Shown here piece by piece: positions 17,875-29,071 of a DNA stretch of 59,890 bases. This DNA is from Kocuria dechangensis (GTDB taxonomy: Bacteria > Actinomycetota > Actinomycetes > Actinomycetales > Micrococcaceae). The notes below the pieces were generated by a model. That model saw nothing but the letters and a program-made list of their open reading frames with translations. It had not been told where the DNA came from and searched no databases. Within the stretch, counting starts at the first letter, position 1. Each line of letters begins with the position of its first letter. The DNA is taken from NCBI RefSeq assembly GCF_014636775.1, contig NZ_BMEQ01000023.1, positions 1 to 59,890 of the forward strand, read 5' to 3'. The position numbers and the translations under genes were made by a program.

Positions 17875-19473
17875 GTGATCACTGTCCAGAACCTCGAACT
17901 GCGTGCCGGCGCCCGGCTGCTGATGGACGAGGTCAACTTCCGGGTGGACAAGGGGGACAAGATCGGCCTCGTCGGCCGCAACGGCGCGGGCAAGACCACC
18001 ATGACCAAGGTGCTCGCGGGCGAGACCCTCCCGGCCGGGGGCGCCGTGACGCGCACCGGCAGCATCGGCTACCTCCCCCAGGACCCCAAGGTCGACGACA
18101 TGGAGCAGCTGGCCCGGGACCGGATCCTCTCGGCCCGCAACCTCGCCGGCGTCGTCTCCCGGCTGCGCCAGGCGGAGCACGAGATGGCCTCGGAGGACGA
18201 CGCCGTGCGCAACAAGGCCATGCGCCGGTACGACCGCCTCGAGTCCGAGTTCCTCGCCGGGGGCGGCTACGCCGCCGAGTCCGAGGCGGCCACCATCACG
18301 GCGAACCTGGACCTGCCCGAGCGCATCCTCAACCAGCCGCTGCGCACCCTCTCCGGCGGCCAGCGCCGCCGCGTGGAGCTCGCCCGGATCCTGTTCGCGG
18401 ACGCGGACATCATGCTCCTCGACGAGCCCACCAACCACCTGGACGTGGACTCCGTCTCGTGGCTGCGGGAGTTCCTGAAGAACTTCCAGGGCGGGCTGCT
18501 GGTGATCTCCCACGACGTGGAGCTCATGGAGATGGTCGTCAACAAGGTCCTGTACCTGGACGCCAACCGGTGCGTCATCGACCTCTACAACATGGGCTGG
18601 AAGAACTACCTCAAGCAGCGCGAGCAGGACGCCCACCGCCGCAAGCGCGAGTACGCCAACGCGGAGAAGAAGGCCACCGCGCTGATGGACCAGGCCAACA
18701 AGATGCGCGCCAAGGCCAGCAAGGCCGTCGCAGCCCAGCAGATGATCAAGCGCGCCGAGCGGCTCATGCAGGGCCTCGAGGGCGAGCGGCAGCAGGACAA
18801 GGTCGCGGCCATCCGCTTCCCGAAGCCCGCGGACTGCGGCAAGACCCCCCTCACGGCCCGGGGCCTGTCCAAGTCCTACGGCTCGCTGGAGATCTTCAAC
18901 GACGTGGACCTGGCCATCGACAAGGGCTCCCGGGTGGTCATCCTCGGCTTCAACGGCGCCGGGAAGACCACCCTCCTGCGCATGCTCGCCGGGGAGGCCA
19001 CCCCGGACACCGGCGAGGTCGTGCCCGGCCACGGGCTCAAGCTCGGCTACTTCGCCCAGGAGCACGACACCCTGGACCACGACCGCACGGTGCTGGAGAA
19101 CATGCGCACCGCCGCCCCGGACCTGGCGGACACCGAGGTGCGCAACATCCTCGGCTCGTTCCTCTTCCAGGGCGACGACGTCTCCAAGCCCGCCGGCGTC
19201 CTCTCCGGCGGCGAGAAGACCCGCCTGGCGCTGGCGACCCTGGTGGCGTCCTCGGCCAACGTGCTCCTGCTCGACGAGCCCACCAACAACCTGGACCCCG
19301 CCTCCCGCCGCGAGATCCTCAACGCCCTGCGCACCTACGAGGGCGCGGTCGTGCTCGTCTCCCACGACGAGGGCGCCGTCGAGGCGCTGGATCCCGAGCG
19401 CGTGGTGATCCTGCCGGACGGCACCGAGGACCTGTGGAACCAGGAGTACCAGGACCTCATCTCCCTGGCCTGA
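17875..19473 (+). CDS. ABC-F family ATP-binding protein
   Basis: 532 residues with two ABC domains and no membrane segments. The first domain has Walker A GRNGAGKT (residues 34-41), signature TLSGGQRRR and Walker B IMLLDEPTNHLD. A charged linker of about 80 residues (EKKATALMDQANKMRAKASK) sits between domains. The second has GFNGAGKTT (about 358-366), VLSGGEKTR and VLLLDEPTNNLD. ABC-F proteins act on the ribosome, in translation or antibiotic protection; which one applies here cannot be said. The start is GTG at 17875 with a GAAAGG site upstream. A TAGAAT sequence at about 17811 is a possible -10 element. Confidence 0.9.
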   Translation: MITVQNLELRAGARLLMDEVNFRVDKGDKIGLVGRNGAGKTTMTKVLAGETLPAGGAVTRTGSIGYLPQDPKVDDMEQLARDRILSARNLAGVVSRLRQAEHEMASEDDAVRNKAMRRYDRLESEFLAGGGYAAESEAATITANLDLPERILNQPLRTLSGGQRRRVELARILFADADIMLLDEPTNHLDVDSVSWLREFLKNFQGGLLVISHDVELMEMVVNKVLYLDANRCVIDLYNMGWKNYLKQREQDAHRRKREYANAEKKATALMDQANKMRAKASKAVAAQQMIKRAERLMQGLEGERQQDKVAAIRFPKPADCGKTPLTARGLSKSYGSLEIFNDVDLAIDKGSRVVILGFNGAGKTTLLRMLAGEATPDTGEVVPGHGLKLGYFAQEHDTLDHDRTVLENMRTAAPDLADTEVRNILGSFLFQGDDVSKPAGVLSGGEKTRLALATLVASSANVLLLDEPTNNLDPASRREILNALRTYEGAVVLVSHDEGAVEALDPERVVILPDGTEDLWNQEYQDLISLA

Positions 19474-19586
19474 TCCGCGGGTCCCTGGCCCGGCACCCGC
19501 GCCGCGGGGGCCGGGCCTGCCCCTGTCCCGCGGCCGTCTCCGGCACGATCAGCCCGGCGCTCCGTCACCGCCGCGGCAGCCCGGGC
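19474..19586. terminator. Possible bidirectional terminator region between ABC-F and SURF1 genes
   Basis: The gap between these convergent genes contains the arms CGCGGGT and ACCCGCG (about 19476-19501) plus further GC-rich self-complementary sequence. No U-tract follows on either strand. Confidence 0.35.
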
Positions 19587-22306
<2,720 letters not shown>

Positions 22307-22350
22307 GCCCGCCCCCTCCACGTCTCGACACGTCACACCGAAGGAGCACC

Positions 22351-23109
22351 ATGAGTTCACTTGCAGGCAAGACCGCGGTCGTCACCGGGTCCTCGCGCGG
22401 GGTCGGCGCCGACACCGCGAAGCTGCTGGCCGCCGAGGGCGCCAACGTCGTCGTCAACTACCGCCAGAAGGCGCCCCGCGCCAACAAGGTCGTCAAGGAG
22501 ATCGAGGCGGCGGGCGGCAGGGCCATCGCCGTGCAGGCCGACATGACCAGTCCCGAGGACGTCCGCAGCCTCTTCGCCCGGGCCGTGGAGGCCTTCGGCG
22601 GGGTGGACGTGCTCGTCCTCAACGCCTCCGGCGGCATGGAGACGGACCTGGGGGAGGACTACGCCCTCAAGCTCAACCGGGACGCCCAGGACGACACCCT
22701 CACCGCGGCCCTCGAGCACCTGCCCGAGGGCGGGCGCGTGGTCTTCGTGACCAGCCACCAGGCGCACTTCATCAACGACGTCGAGACCATGCCGGAGTAC
22801 GTGGAGGTCGCGAAGTCCAAGCGCGCCGGCGAGGACACCCTCACCGCCCGCATCCCGGAGCTGACCGAGAAGGGCATCACCTTCGTGGTGGTCTCCGGCG
22901 ACATGATCGAGGGCACCGTGACCGCGACCCTGCTCAACCGGGCCCGGCCCGGCGCGCTGGAGCAGCGCCGCGAGGCCGCCGGCAAGCTGTACTCGGTGCA
23001 CGAGTTCGCCGAGGAGATCGCGAAGATGGTCACCGCGGACGTCCCCACCGGGCACGTCGAGCTCGTGGGCGGCGCCGACGACTTCCTGGCCCAGGCCGGG
23101 CGGAAGTAG
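22351..23109 (+). CDS. SDR family oxidoreductase
   Basis: 252 residues. TGSSRGVGADTAKLL is the nucleotide-binding loop, LNASGG replaces the usual NNAG, VFVTSHQAHF holds the likely catalytic serine, and YVEVAKSK gives the Tyr-x3-Lys pair. The active site is thus complete although NNAG is diverged. A GAAGGAGC ribosome site precedes the ATG. Co-directional with fabG and probably co-transcribed; the substrate is unknown. A strong hairpin ends the unit. Confidence 0.85.
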   Translation: MSSLAGKTAVVTGSSRGVGADTAKLLAAEGANVVVNYRQKAPRANKVVKEIEAAGGRAIAVQADMTSPEDVRSLFARAVEAFGGVDVLVLNASGGMETDLGEDYALKLNRDAQDDTLTAALEHLPEGGRVVFVTSHQAHFINDVETMPEYVEVAKSKRAGEDTLTARIPELTEKGITFVVVSGDMIEGTVTATLLNRARPGALEQRREAAGKLYSVHEFAEEIAKMVTADVPTGHVELVGGADDFLAQAGRK

Positions 23110-23146
23110 CGCACTCCGTCCCGATTGCTTCCACGGCGGGGGCACC

Positions 23147-23183
23147 GAGGAGCGCCGTCCGGCCGGTCCGGACGGCGCTCCTC
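23147..23183 (+). terminator. GC-rich hairpin after the fabG-SDR pair
   Basis: A perfect 16-base inverted repeat (GAGGAGCGCCGTCCGG, loop CCGGT) lies 37 bases after the SDR stop. There is no U-tract, as is usual for high-GC actinomycetes. Confidence 0.75.
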
Positions 23184-23271
23184 CCACGTCAGGGGCCCGG
23201 GAGCCCGGCGGACGCAACATTGTGCTTCCGCCGCCGGAGCCCCGGGACCCCGATAAACTTGCCGGTGGGGA

Positions 23272-23287
23272 TGTGACGAGCGTCACA
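23272..23287. promoter_or_regulatory. CRP/GlxR-like palindrome
   Basis: TGTGACGAGCGTCACA is a perfect match to the TGTGA-N6-TCACA consensus of the CRP/FNR family. It lies 21 bases before the secreted-protein ATG at 23309 and downstream of an AT-richer CGATAAACTT stretch that may be a -10. Such a position would favour repression. Confidence 0.5.
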
Positions 23288-23308
23288 CGGTGATCAGGGA
23301 GGCCGTCC

Positions 23309-23701
23309 ATGGCCGTGCTCAAGTCCGCCGCCGCATGCGCACTGGTCGTCGGTGCCATCGGCTTCTCTGCGGTCCCCGCCGTGGGGTACGACCAGGACCC
23401 GGCGGCGACGCGCCCTCCGGTCGTCGCCGCGACCGTCGGGCCCACCGCGGACCGGGCGCCGGCCGCGCCCGCCGAGGAGGGGACGGCCCGCGCCGGCGGG
23501 GGAGGTCCCGAGGAGCACGGCAACGCCGGGGCGGCCGTCGTGGCCGCCGCCGGCGTTCTGGCGCTGGTCGGCAGCGCCGCCGTGGCCCGTCGTCGCGCCG
23601 GCAGCCAGCACGGGGATCTGCACGGGGATCTGCAGCGGGACGTCCCGGCTCCGGCCGGCCGCGGCGGTGCGGTCCGGGGCCCGTCTCACCGCCGCTGGTA
23701 G
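23309..23701 (+). CDS. Small exported protein with C-terminal membrane anchor, unknown function
   Basis: 130 residues. Residues 1-26 form a signal peptide (LKSAAACALVVGAIGFSAVPAVG). A proline/alanine-rich extracellular stretch follows. A second hydrophobic segment (AAVVAAAGVLALVGSAAVA) then a run of arginines (RRRAG) forms a cell-surface anchor of the kind seen after sortase motifs, but no LPxTG is present. The last 16 bases overlap the convergent hydrolase gene. An AGGGAGG ribosome site supports the start. Confidence 0.6.
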   Translation: MAVLKSAAACALVVGAIGFSAVPAVGYDQDPAATRPPVVAATVGPTADRAPAAPAEEGTARAGGGGPEEHGNAGAAVVAAAGVLALVGSAAVARRRAGSQHGDLHGDLQRDVPAPAGRGGAVRGPSHRRW

Positions 23702-24939
23702 TCGGCCGGGGCGGTGCGCGGGTCGGCGAGGACACCGGGCATGTCACCGCCGCCCAGGAACGCGCGCACGGCACCGACGACGGCCTCCGGCCGCTCCCGG
23801 TAGCTGTCGTGCCCGGCGTCCGGCAGGTAGACGAGCCGGCTGTCCGGGAAGGCGTCGAGGTGCTCGACGGCGGAGGCCCAGTCGAGGTAGTCGCAGCGTC
23901 CCTTCAGCACCAGGGCGGGCACGCGGGCGTCGTCGGCGGAACGCTCCAGAGGGGGCAGGGCGGGCCGCCGCAGGGACTGCGGGACCTGGTTGGCGAAGAA
24001 GCCGTTGCCGTGCAGGCCCTGCGGGGCGTGCCCGGGGCAGTGCAGGGCCGGGGCCGTGGCGGCGTGGACCCGGTCCTGCCGGGCGTCCACCTCGGCGTCG
24101 CCGGTGAGGGCGTGGGCCGAGGCCGGGTCCACCTGCACCAGCCCGTACACCAGCAGCGCCCGGGGGGACACGAGCAGGCGCTGGACCTCCTGGCGTGCTG
24201 CGGGGTCCAGGCGGGCGAGCGGGTCCCCGCCGGTGCCGCCGGTGCTGAGGGCGCCGGGGGAGGACAGGACGAGCCGCTCGACCCGGTCCGGGTGCGCGTC
24301 GTGGTACGCGGCGGCGAGATAGGCCCCGTAGGAGTGGCCGACCAGAATCATCCGCGGGGCCCCCGTGCGCCGGCGCAGCGCCTCCAGGTCGGCCACCGCG
24401 AGCTCCGTGGTGTAGCCGCCGGGGTCGTCGAGGCGGGAGGAGCGCCCCGTGCCGCGCTGGTCGTAGGACCACACGTCGTGCCCGTCGGCGGTCAGCGGTG
24501 CGAGGGCCGCCAGCAGCCCGGCGGTGTCGGGGACGCCCGGGCCGCCGTGCAGGGCGACGACGGGGGCGGCGCGGGGCGCACCGCTGCCGGCGGGCAGGAC
24601 GCCGTAGGCGATGCTGCCGCCGTCGCCGGTCGCCAGTGCTCCCGCCCCGGGCGGCAGGGGCGGCAGCCGTGCGGGGTCGCCCAGCGGGACGAGCAGGGTC
24701 GCGAACACGGCGGACACCACCAGGACGCTGAGGACGCCGCCGGCGCGCCGCCGGCGCGGTGCGAGCCCGCGCGTCAGCAGCCTCCACGCCGAGAGCCAGA
24801 CCAGCAGCGCCGCGGCCGCGCCGCCGCCGAGGAACAGCACGGGCGCCGTCGTCAGCGCCGCGAGGGCGAGGGCGGCGGCCGGGCCGACCACAACGCTCAG
24901 GAGCAGGGCGCCGGCCCCGGCGAGGATCCTGGCCGCCAC
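23686..24939 (-). CDS. Membrane-anchored alpha/beta hydrolase (peptidase S33-like)
   Basis: 417 residues. Three hydrophobic helices occupy about residues 1-80, then an extracytoplasmic alpha/beta hydrolase domain. HGGPGVPDT is the oxyanion loop of proline-iminopeptidase-like enzymes, GHSYGAYLAA the nucleophile elbow, and CDYLDWASAV with DAGHDSYRE supply the acid and histidine. Substrates could be N-terminal proline peptides or small esters. The GTG at 24939, with a GGAGAGG site, is preferred since upstream residues are arginine-rich. Confidence 0.78.
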   Translation of the reverse strand: MAARILAGAGALLLSVVVGPAAALALAALTTAPVLFLGGGAAAALLVWLSAWRLLTRGLAPRRRRAGGVLSVLVVSAVFATLLVPLGDPARLPPLPPGAGALATGDGGSIAYGVLPAGSGAPRAAPVVALHGGPGVPDTAGLLAALAPLTADGHDVWSYDQRGTGRSSRLDDPGGYTTELAVADLEALRRRTGAPRMILVGHSYGAYLAAAYHDAHPDRVERLVLSSPGALSTGGTGGDPLARLDPAARQEVQRLLVSPRALLVYGLVQVDPASAHALTGDAEVDARQDRVHAATAPALHCPGHAPQGLHGNGFFANQVPQSLRRPALPPLERSADDARVPALVLKGRCDYLDWASAVEHLDAFPDSRLVYLPDAGHDSYRERPEAVVGAVRAFLGGGDMPGVLADPRTAPADYQRR

Positions 24940-25104
24940 GGTGCCCCCTCCTCTCCGGGCCTTGGGACGCCCGGGCCCGGAGTCCCCGCCTCCGAGCATC
25001 CTCCCGGGCCGGGGAGCGGGACAAGACCCGACGGTTCCGTGACGCCGGGGACGGGGCCCGCAGGCGCACAATGGAGGCAGCACCACCCCCGTGGAGGAGC
25101 CGCC

Positions 25105-25331
25105 ATGACCGCACGAGCCGTCCCCGACCGCAACCGCTGGGCCGGGCGCTGGTCCCCGGTGGACGGCTGCTCGTGGCCTACGGTCCCGGTCCGCGCCCGG
25201 ACCGCCGGCAGACCCTGCTGGAGACCGTGCGGGCGGCGGCGGCCGCCCACGGCTTCCCCGACGCCGGAGTGCTCACCGGGGACGGCGGCACCGGCGTCCT
25301 GGCCCACCGATCGACCGAGGAGTCCCCATGA
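25105..25331 (+). pseudogene. Remnant of a SAM-dependent methyltransferase-like gene
   Basis: A good GGAGGAG site precedes the ATG at 25105, but this frame soon turns into arginine/proline-rich sequence. In the +1-shifted frame, from about 25140 to the stop at 25331, the sequence reads ALVPGGRLLVAYGPGP … AAAAHGFPDAGVL. This looks like the last strand and helix of a class I methyltransferase. That frame ends in an ATGA overlap with the SRPBCC gene. The core SAM-binding region is absent, so I infer an internal deletion. The family call rests on a short match. Confidence 0.45.
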
Positions 25332-25849
25332 CCGCGCAGCCCACCGGACGGATCGAGTCCGGCGACCGTCTCGTCCTGACCCGTCTGTTCCGCGCCCCGA
25401 TCGCCGAGATCTGGGCGGCCGTCACCGATGCCGAGCGGCTCGCCCGCTGGTACGGCACCTGGTCCGGGGACCCCTCCTCCGGGCGGGTCGAGGTGCGCAT
25501 GACCGCCGAGGACCAGGCCGAGCCCGAGACGCTGGTGATCCTCCGGTGCGACCCGCCGCACCACCTCGCCATGACCCTCGGCGAGAGCGCCGACGCCTGG
25601 CGCGTCGACGTGGACCTCCACGAGAACCCCCACGAGGGCGACGGAATGGTCACGCTGCGGCTGACGCACTGGCACCCCGACCCCGCCGAGCTGGCCTCGG
25701 TCGGCCCCGGCTGGGACTACTACCTCGACCGCCTGGTCGCCGCCGAGACCGGCGGGGACGTGGACGCGGTCGACTTCGGCCGCGACTACCACCCGGCCAT
25801 GACCGAGCACTACCGGGCGCTCGCCGACGAGCTGCAGGTCGGGGGCTAG
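25328..25849 (+). CDS. SRPBCC (AHSA1-like) family protein
   Basis: 173 residues. The N-terminal LTRLFRAPIAEIWAAVTDAERLARWYGTWSG is the classic START/AHSA1 opening, with later strands VTLRLTHWHPDP and WDYYLDRLVAAETGG. Members bind small hydrophobic ligands or act in stress-related hydrolysis; the ligand here is unknown. The start overlaps the stop of the upstream methyltransferase remnant by ATGA, suggesting former translational coupling. Confidence 0.82.
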   Translation: MTAQPTGRIESGDRLVLTRLFRAPIAEIWAAVTDAERLARWYGTWSGDPSSGRVEVRMTAEDQAEPETLVILRCDPPHHLAMTLGESADAWRVDVDLHENPHEGDGMVTLRLTHWHPDPAELASVGPGWDYYLDRLVAAETGGDVDAVDFGRDYHPAMTEHYRALADELQVGG

Positions 25850-25875
25850 CGCCCGCCTCTCGCCGGCCGGCTCGC

Positions 25876-26265
25876 TCAGCCGGCGGGGCTGGCGATCTGG
25901 ATGAGGTTGCCGCAGGTGTCGTCGAGCACCGCGGTGGTGACCGGACCCGCCGTCGTCGGCTCCTGGACGAAGCGCACGCCCTTGTGGACCAGCCGGTCGT
26001 ACTCGGCCCGGACGTCCTGCACCCCGAAACTGGTGAAGGGGATGCCGTCCTCGACGAGCGCGGCCTTGAAGGGCCCCACGGCGGGGTGGTCGGAGGGCTC
26101 GAGCACCAGCTCGACGCCCTCGGGGGCCTGGGGCGAGACCAGGGTGAGCCAGCGGCCGCCCTCGACGGGGATGTCGTGCTTGACCATGAATCCGAGCTTG
26201 CCGGTGTAGAACAGCAGCGCCCTCTGCTGGTCGTCGACGAAGACGCTCGTGTGGGTGATCTTCAT
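25876..26265 (-). CDS. VOC family protein
   Basis: 129 residues of one glyoxalase/bleomycin-resistance (VOC) module. THTSVFVDDQQRALLFYTGKLGF opens the first beta-alpha-beta unit, and VLDDTCGNLIQIASP closes the second. VOC proteins bind a divalent metal and act on small molecules, or sequester drugs. It sits 13 bases from the PhnB-like gene on the same strand and probably shares its transcript. Confidence 0.83.
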   Translation of the reverse strand: MKITHTSVFVDDQQRALLFYTGKLGFMVKHDIPVEGGRWLTLVSPQAPEGVELVLEPSDHPAVGPFKAALVEDGIPFTSFGVQDVRAEYDRLVHKGVRFVQEPTTAGPVTTAVLDDTCGNLIQIASPAG

Positions 26266-26278
26266 GGGTCTGCCCTCC

Positions 26279-26707
26279 TCAGGCGCCGGCCTGGGCTTTG
26301 TCGTCGGAGATGCTGATCATCCACTGCGTCCCGAACCGGTCGGTGCACATGCCGAACAGCCCGCCCCACGGAGGACGGTCCAGCGGCATGGTGACCGTCC
26401 CGCCGTCGCTGAGCTTCTCCCAGTACCCGCGCAGGACGGTCTCGTCGTCCCCGCCCACCGAGATGGAGACGTTGTCCCCGGGAGTGAGGTCCATGCTGTT
26501 CGGGGTGTCGGAGGCCATGAGGACCATGCCGGTGTCGGTGGTGAGCATCGCGTGCATCACCTTGTTCCCCTCCGCGGGGTCCTCGCTCGCGCCGTACTCG
26601 CTGAAGCGCATGACGGTCAGCTCCCCGCCGAACACCGAGCGGTAGAACTCCATCGCCTCCTCGGCCGTGTCCCGGAACGTGAGATAGGGATTGAGCAACA
26701 TGGCCAT
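26279..26707 (-). CDS. PhnB-like VOC family protein
   Basis: 142 residues. LNPYLTFRDTAEEAMEFYRSVFGG and the terminal GGLFGMCTDRFGTQWMISI are hallmarks of the PhnB/YjdN subgroup of the VOC fold. No catalytic role is established for this subgroup. The ATG at 26707 has a GGAGG site upstream. It is immediately upstream of the second VOC gene. Confidence 0.85.
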   Translation of the reverse strand: MAMLLNPYLTFRDTAEEAMEFYRSVFGGELTVMRFSEYGASEDPAEGNKVMHAMLTTDTGMVLMASDTPNSMDLTPGDNVSISVGGDDETVLRGYWEKLSDGGTVTMPLDRPPWGGLFGMCTDRFGTQWMISISDDKAQAGA

Positions 26708-26909
26708 GGTCGGGCCTCCGCGTCGGTAGGGGTCGATAGTGCCCATCCTGTCCCGCCCGCCGGGGCCGGGGAAGACCCGGGGCCTTCCGCGCGGGCCCGT
26801 TACGCCCCACCGCGGGCGGCACCGGCCCTGTCCGGGACCCCGGGGGAGCTGGAACGTGCACGGCGACATCGTCGGGCGCACGGGGCGTCCCCGCGCGTAG
26901 GCTTGCCCC

Positions 26910-27464
26910 ATGACCAGGACGCAGTACTACGTGGCCGCGAGCGCCGACGGGTACATCGCCGACCGCGAGAACCACCTCGACTGGTTGCTGCAGTACGGCT
27001 TCGAGGCGTACCAGGACCACTACGACAGCTTCCTCGCGGAGGTGGGCGCGCTCGCCATGGGCGCGAGCACCTACGAGTTCGTCGTGGACCAGGGGGAGAA
27101 GTGGGCCTACGGCGACCTCCCGACCTGGGTCTTCACCCACCGGAAGCTCCCACGCGTGGAGGGCGCGAAGCTGCACTTCGTCGAGGGCCCCGTGGAGCCT
27201 CACGTCCGGGAGATGCTGCGCTCCGCGGGCGGGCGGAACCTCTGGGTGGTCGGGGGCGGGCAGCTGGCGGCGCAGTTCGCGGACGCGGACCTGCTCGACG
27301 AGCTCTGGCTGACGCTCATGCCCATCGCCCTGGGCGGCGGGCATCCCGTCCTGCCCACGACGACGGCGAAGGACATGCACCTCCAGCGGACCACCCACTT
27401 CGAGGGCGGCGCCGTGGAGCTGCGCTACTCCCTGCGCTCGGAGCGCGAGGTCTGGCCCGAGTGA
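26910..27464 (+). CDS. Dihydrofolate reductase-like (RibD C-terminal domain) protein
   Basis: 184 residues. YYVAASADGYIADRENHLDWL is the N-terminal strand and loop of the RibD-C/YyaP family. GASTYEFV and LWVVGGGQLAAQFADADLLDELWLTLMP follow in the expected order. Members bind NADPH and reduce unknown pterin-like or other substrates. The 3' end overlaps the convergent amidohydrolase gene by 40 bases. Confidence 0.82.
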   Translation: MTRTQYYVAASADGYIADRENHLDWLLQYGFEAYQDHYDSFLAEVGALAMGASTYEFVVDQGEKWAYGDLPTWVFTHRKLPRVEGAKLHFVEGPVEPHVREMLRSAGGRNLWVVGGGQLAAQFADADLLDELWLTLMPIALGGGHPVLPTTTAKDMHLQRTTHFEGGAVELRYSLRSEREVWPE

Positions 27465-28222
27465 TTGGCCCGGCCGGTGACCTCGCGGGGCAGGCCGTAC
27501 CAGGCGGCGGCGTTGCCGTGCAGCACGGCCGCCGAGGCCTCGTCCCCGAGAACGTCCGCGACCAGGTCCACGTCCTCGTCCCGGAATGGCCGGCGCGCCC
27601 GGGTGCTCGGCAGGTCCGTCCCGAACATCAGGGCCGTGGGATCCACCGCGTGCACCCGCCGCAGGGCGTCGGCCACGTCGAGGTCCACCCTGCCGAAACC
27701 GGTGGCCTTGACCCGCGCGCCGTGCCCGACGAGGTCCAGGAGCCGGGGCAGGCCCCGCGCGCTCATGCCCAGGTGGTCGACGCTCACGCGGGGCAGCCGG
27801 CGCAGCAGGGGAGCGAGGCCGCCGAGGTCGGCGGCGTCGAGGTAGAACTCGGCGTGCCAGCCCGCGAGGTCGTGCACCCGGCGGGCGAGGCGCTCGATCT
27901 CCCGCGGGTCCGAGCCGCCGCGGTAGAGGGTGAACCGGACGGCCCGGACGCCGGCGCGGTCCAGCTCCAGGACGGCGTCGTCCGCCACGTCGGCGGGCAG
28001 CTGCGCCACCCCGGCCCAGGACGGCCCCAGCTCCCGCATCGCGGCGCGCAGCCAGGCCTGGTCGTGGCCCTGGAACGACCCGCTGACCACGGCCCCGCCC
28101 ACCACGCCGAGCGGCCGGACCCGGGCGAGGTAGTCGGCGGCCGTGAAGGGGCCCGGCACGAAGCCACGGTTGGGGGCGAGCGGGAAGCGCGGGTCGATCA
28201 CGTGCACGTGCGAGTCGATCAT
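27425..28222 (-). CDS. Amidohydrolase family protein
   Basis: 265 residues of the metal-dependent TIM-barrel amidohydrolase superfamily (amidohydrolase 2). MIDSHVHVIDP supplies the HxH metal ligands, VSVDHLGM a further histidine, and LMFGTDLPST the final aspartate. The ATG at 28222 sits right at the metal motif, as in relatives. Family members hydrolyse or decarboxylate lactones and aromatic acids; the substrate is unknown. Confidence 0.83.
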   Translation of the reverse strand: MIDSHVHVIDPRFPLAPNRGFVPGPFTAADYLARVRPLGVVGGAVVSGSFQGHDQAWLRAAMRELGPSWAGVAQLPADVADDAVLELDRAGVRAVRFTLYRGGSDPREIERLARRVHDLAGWHAEFYLDAADLGGLAPLLRRLPRVSVDHLGMSARGLPRLLDLVGHGARVKATGFGRVDLDVADALRRVHAVDPTALMFGTDLPSTRARRPFRDEDVDLVADVLGDEASAAVLHGNAAAWYGLPREVTGRANHSGQTSRSERRE

Positions 28223-28401
28223 CCCGTCATTGTCCTCGGGTGCCGCGGGCGTCGCTGCGGCCGTCCCGCGGTCCCGCCCTTCCGGCACGGGACGCGAGGG
28301 CGCGTCCGCACGAGGTTCCGGGCCGCCCCGGGTACGCTCGGGCCGGATCCGTCCCGCCGAGCAGGAAGAGCGCAGGAAGAGCGTGAGCACCACCAGTGAG
28401 A

Positions 28402-28427
28402 AGCACCGTTGAGCAGCACCGTTGAGC
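28402..28427. repeat. Two tandem copies of a 13-base unit
   Basis: AGCACCGTTGAGC occurs twice in direct succession, with partial copies on either side, in the gap before the gene at 28490. The stretch carries no clear gene and no known function. Confidence 0.5.
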
Positions 28428-28489
28428 ACCGCCGTGGAGATCGACAGGGCCGACGACGGGCGACGCCCCCGGCCCCCTCGGCGGACCCG

Positions 28490-28879
28490 ATGAGCGCCGA
28501 CACCGTGCTGGAGGCCGCGGAGGAGAAGCTGTTCCGGGCCCAGAGGTCCTTCGCGCGGCAGCTGCTGGGGCTCGTCGCCGCGGAGCTGCGCCGCCAGCAC
28601 CCGGAGGCCGTGCGCCTGACGGTCTACGCCGACCGGTACGAGTACGTCGTGGGCGACCTCCTGGACGCCGACGGCTTCGTCGTCCGTCCGGACCCCGGGC
28701 GCTGCGTGGTGGCCCGGCGGACGGCCGACGACCCGCTGGGCGGGACGGTGACCGTCGCCGCCCACGACGTCGCGGCCCTCCTGCGCCGTGCCCTGACGGT
28801 CTACGAGGGGCCGCCGGAGAAGGTGCTGCGCGCCGACCCGCACACCGGCGTGCTGCACCTGGACCTGACCCGGGCCTGA
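28490..28879 (+). CDS. Hypothetical protein (129 residues)
   Basis: The protein has mixed alpha/beta composition with no signal peptide or membrane segment. A helical first third (EEKLFRAQRSFARQLLGLVAAEL) is followed by strands (VRLTVYADRYEYVVGDLLD). I do not recognise a family. The composition and third-position GC resemble real genes of the window. The ATG at 28490 lacks a strong ribosome site, so the start is uncertain. The TIR-like gene follows on the same strand after 190 bases. Confidence 0.5.
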   Translation: MSADTVLEAAEEKLFRAQRSFARQLLGLVAAELRRQHPEAVRLTVYADRYEYVVGDLLDADGFVVRPDPGRCVVARRTADDPLGGTVTVAAHDVAALLRRALTVYEGPPEKVLRADPHTGVLHLDLTRA

Positions 28880-29071
28880 GCCGGACACCGCGCCTGCTGC
28901 GACCGGACCGGCCTCGTCCGGCGGGATCGTTACCGGATGTGTCGCCCGAACGGGCGCCACGGAGCCGAGGACACGGGGAGTCGCCTCGGGTGACCGCCCG
29001 GTAGGCAGGCGGCACGGATACTGTGTCCCGGACCACACCGGATGCTCGAATGTTTGAGGAGGTCGGCGGCA

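Noticed and set aside
22351-23109. InhA-like enoyl reductase after fabG
   Set aside because: The gene order resembles mabA-inhA, but the protein has a Ser-Tyr-Lys SDR active site and no InhA features.
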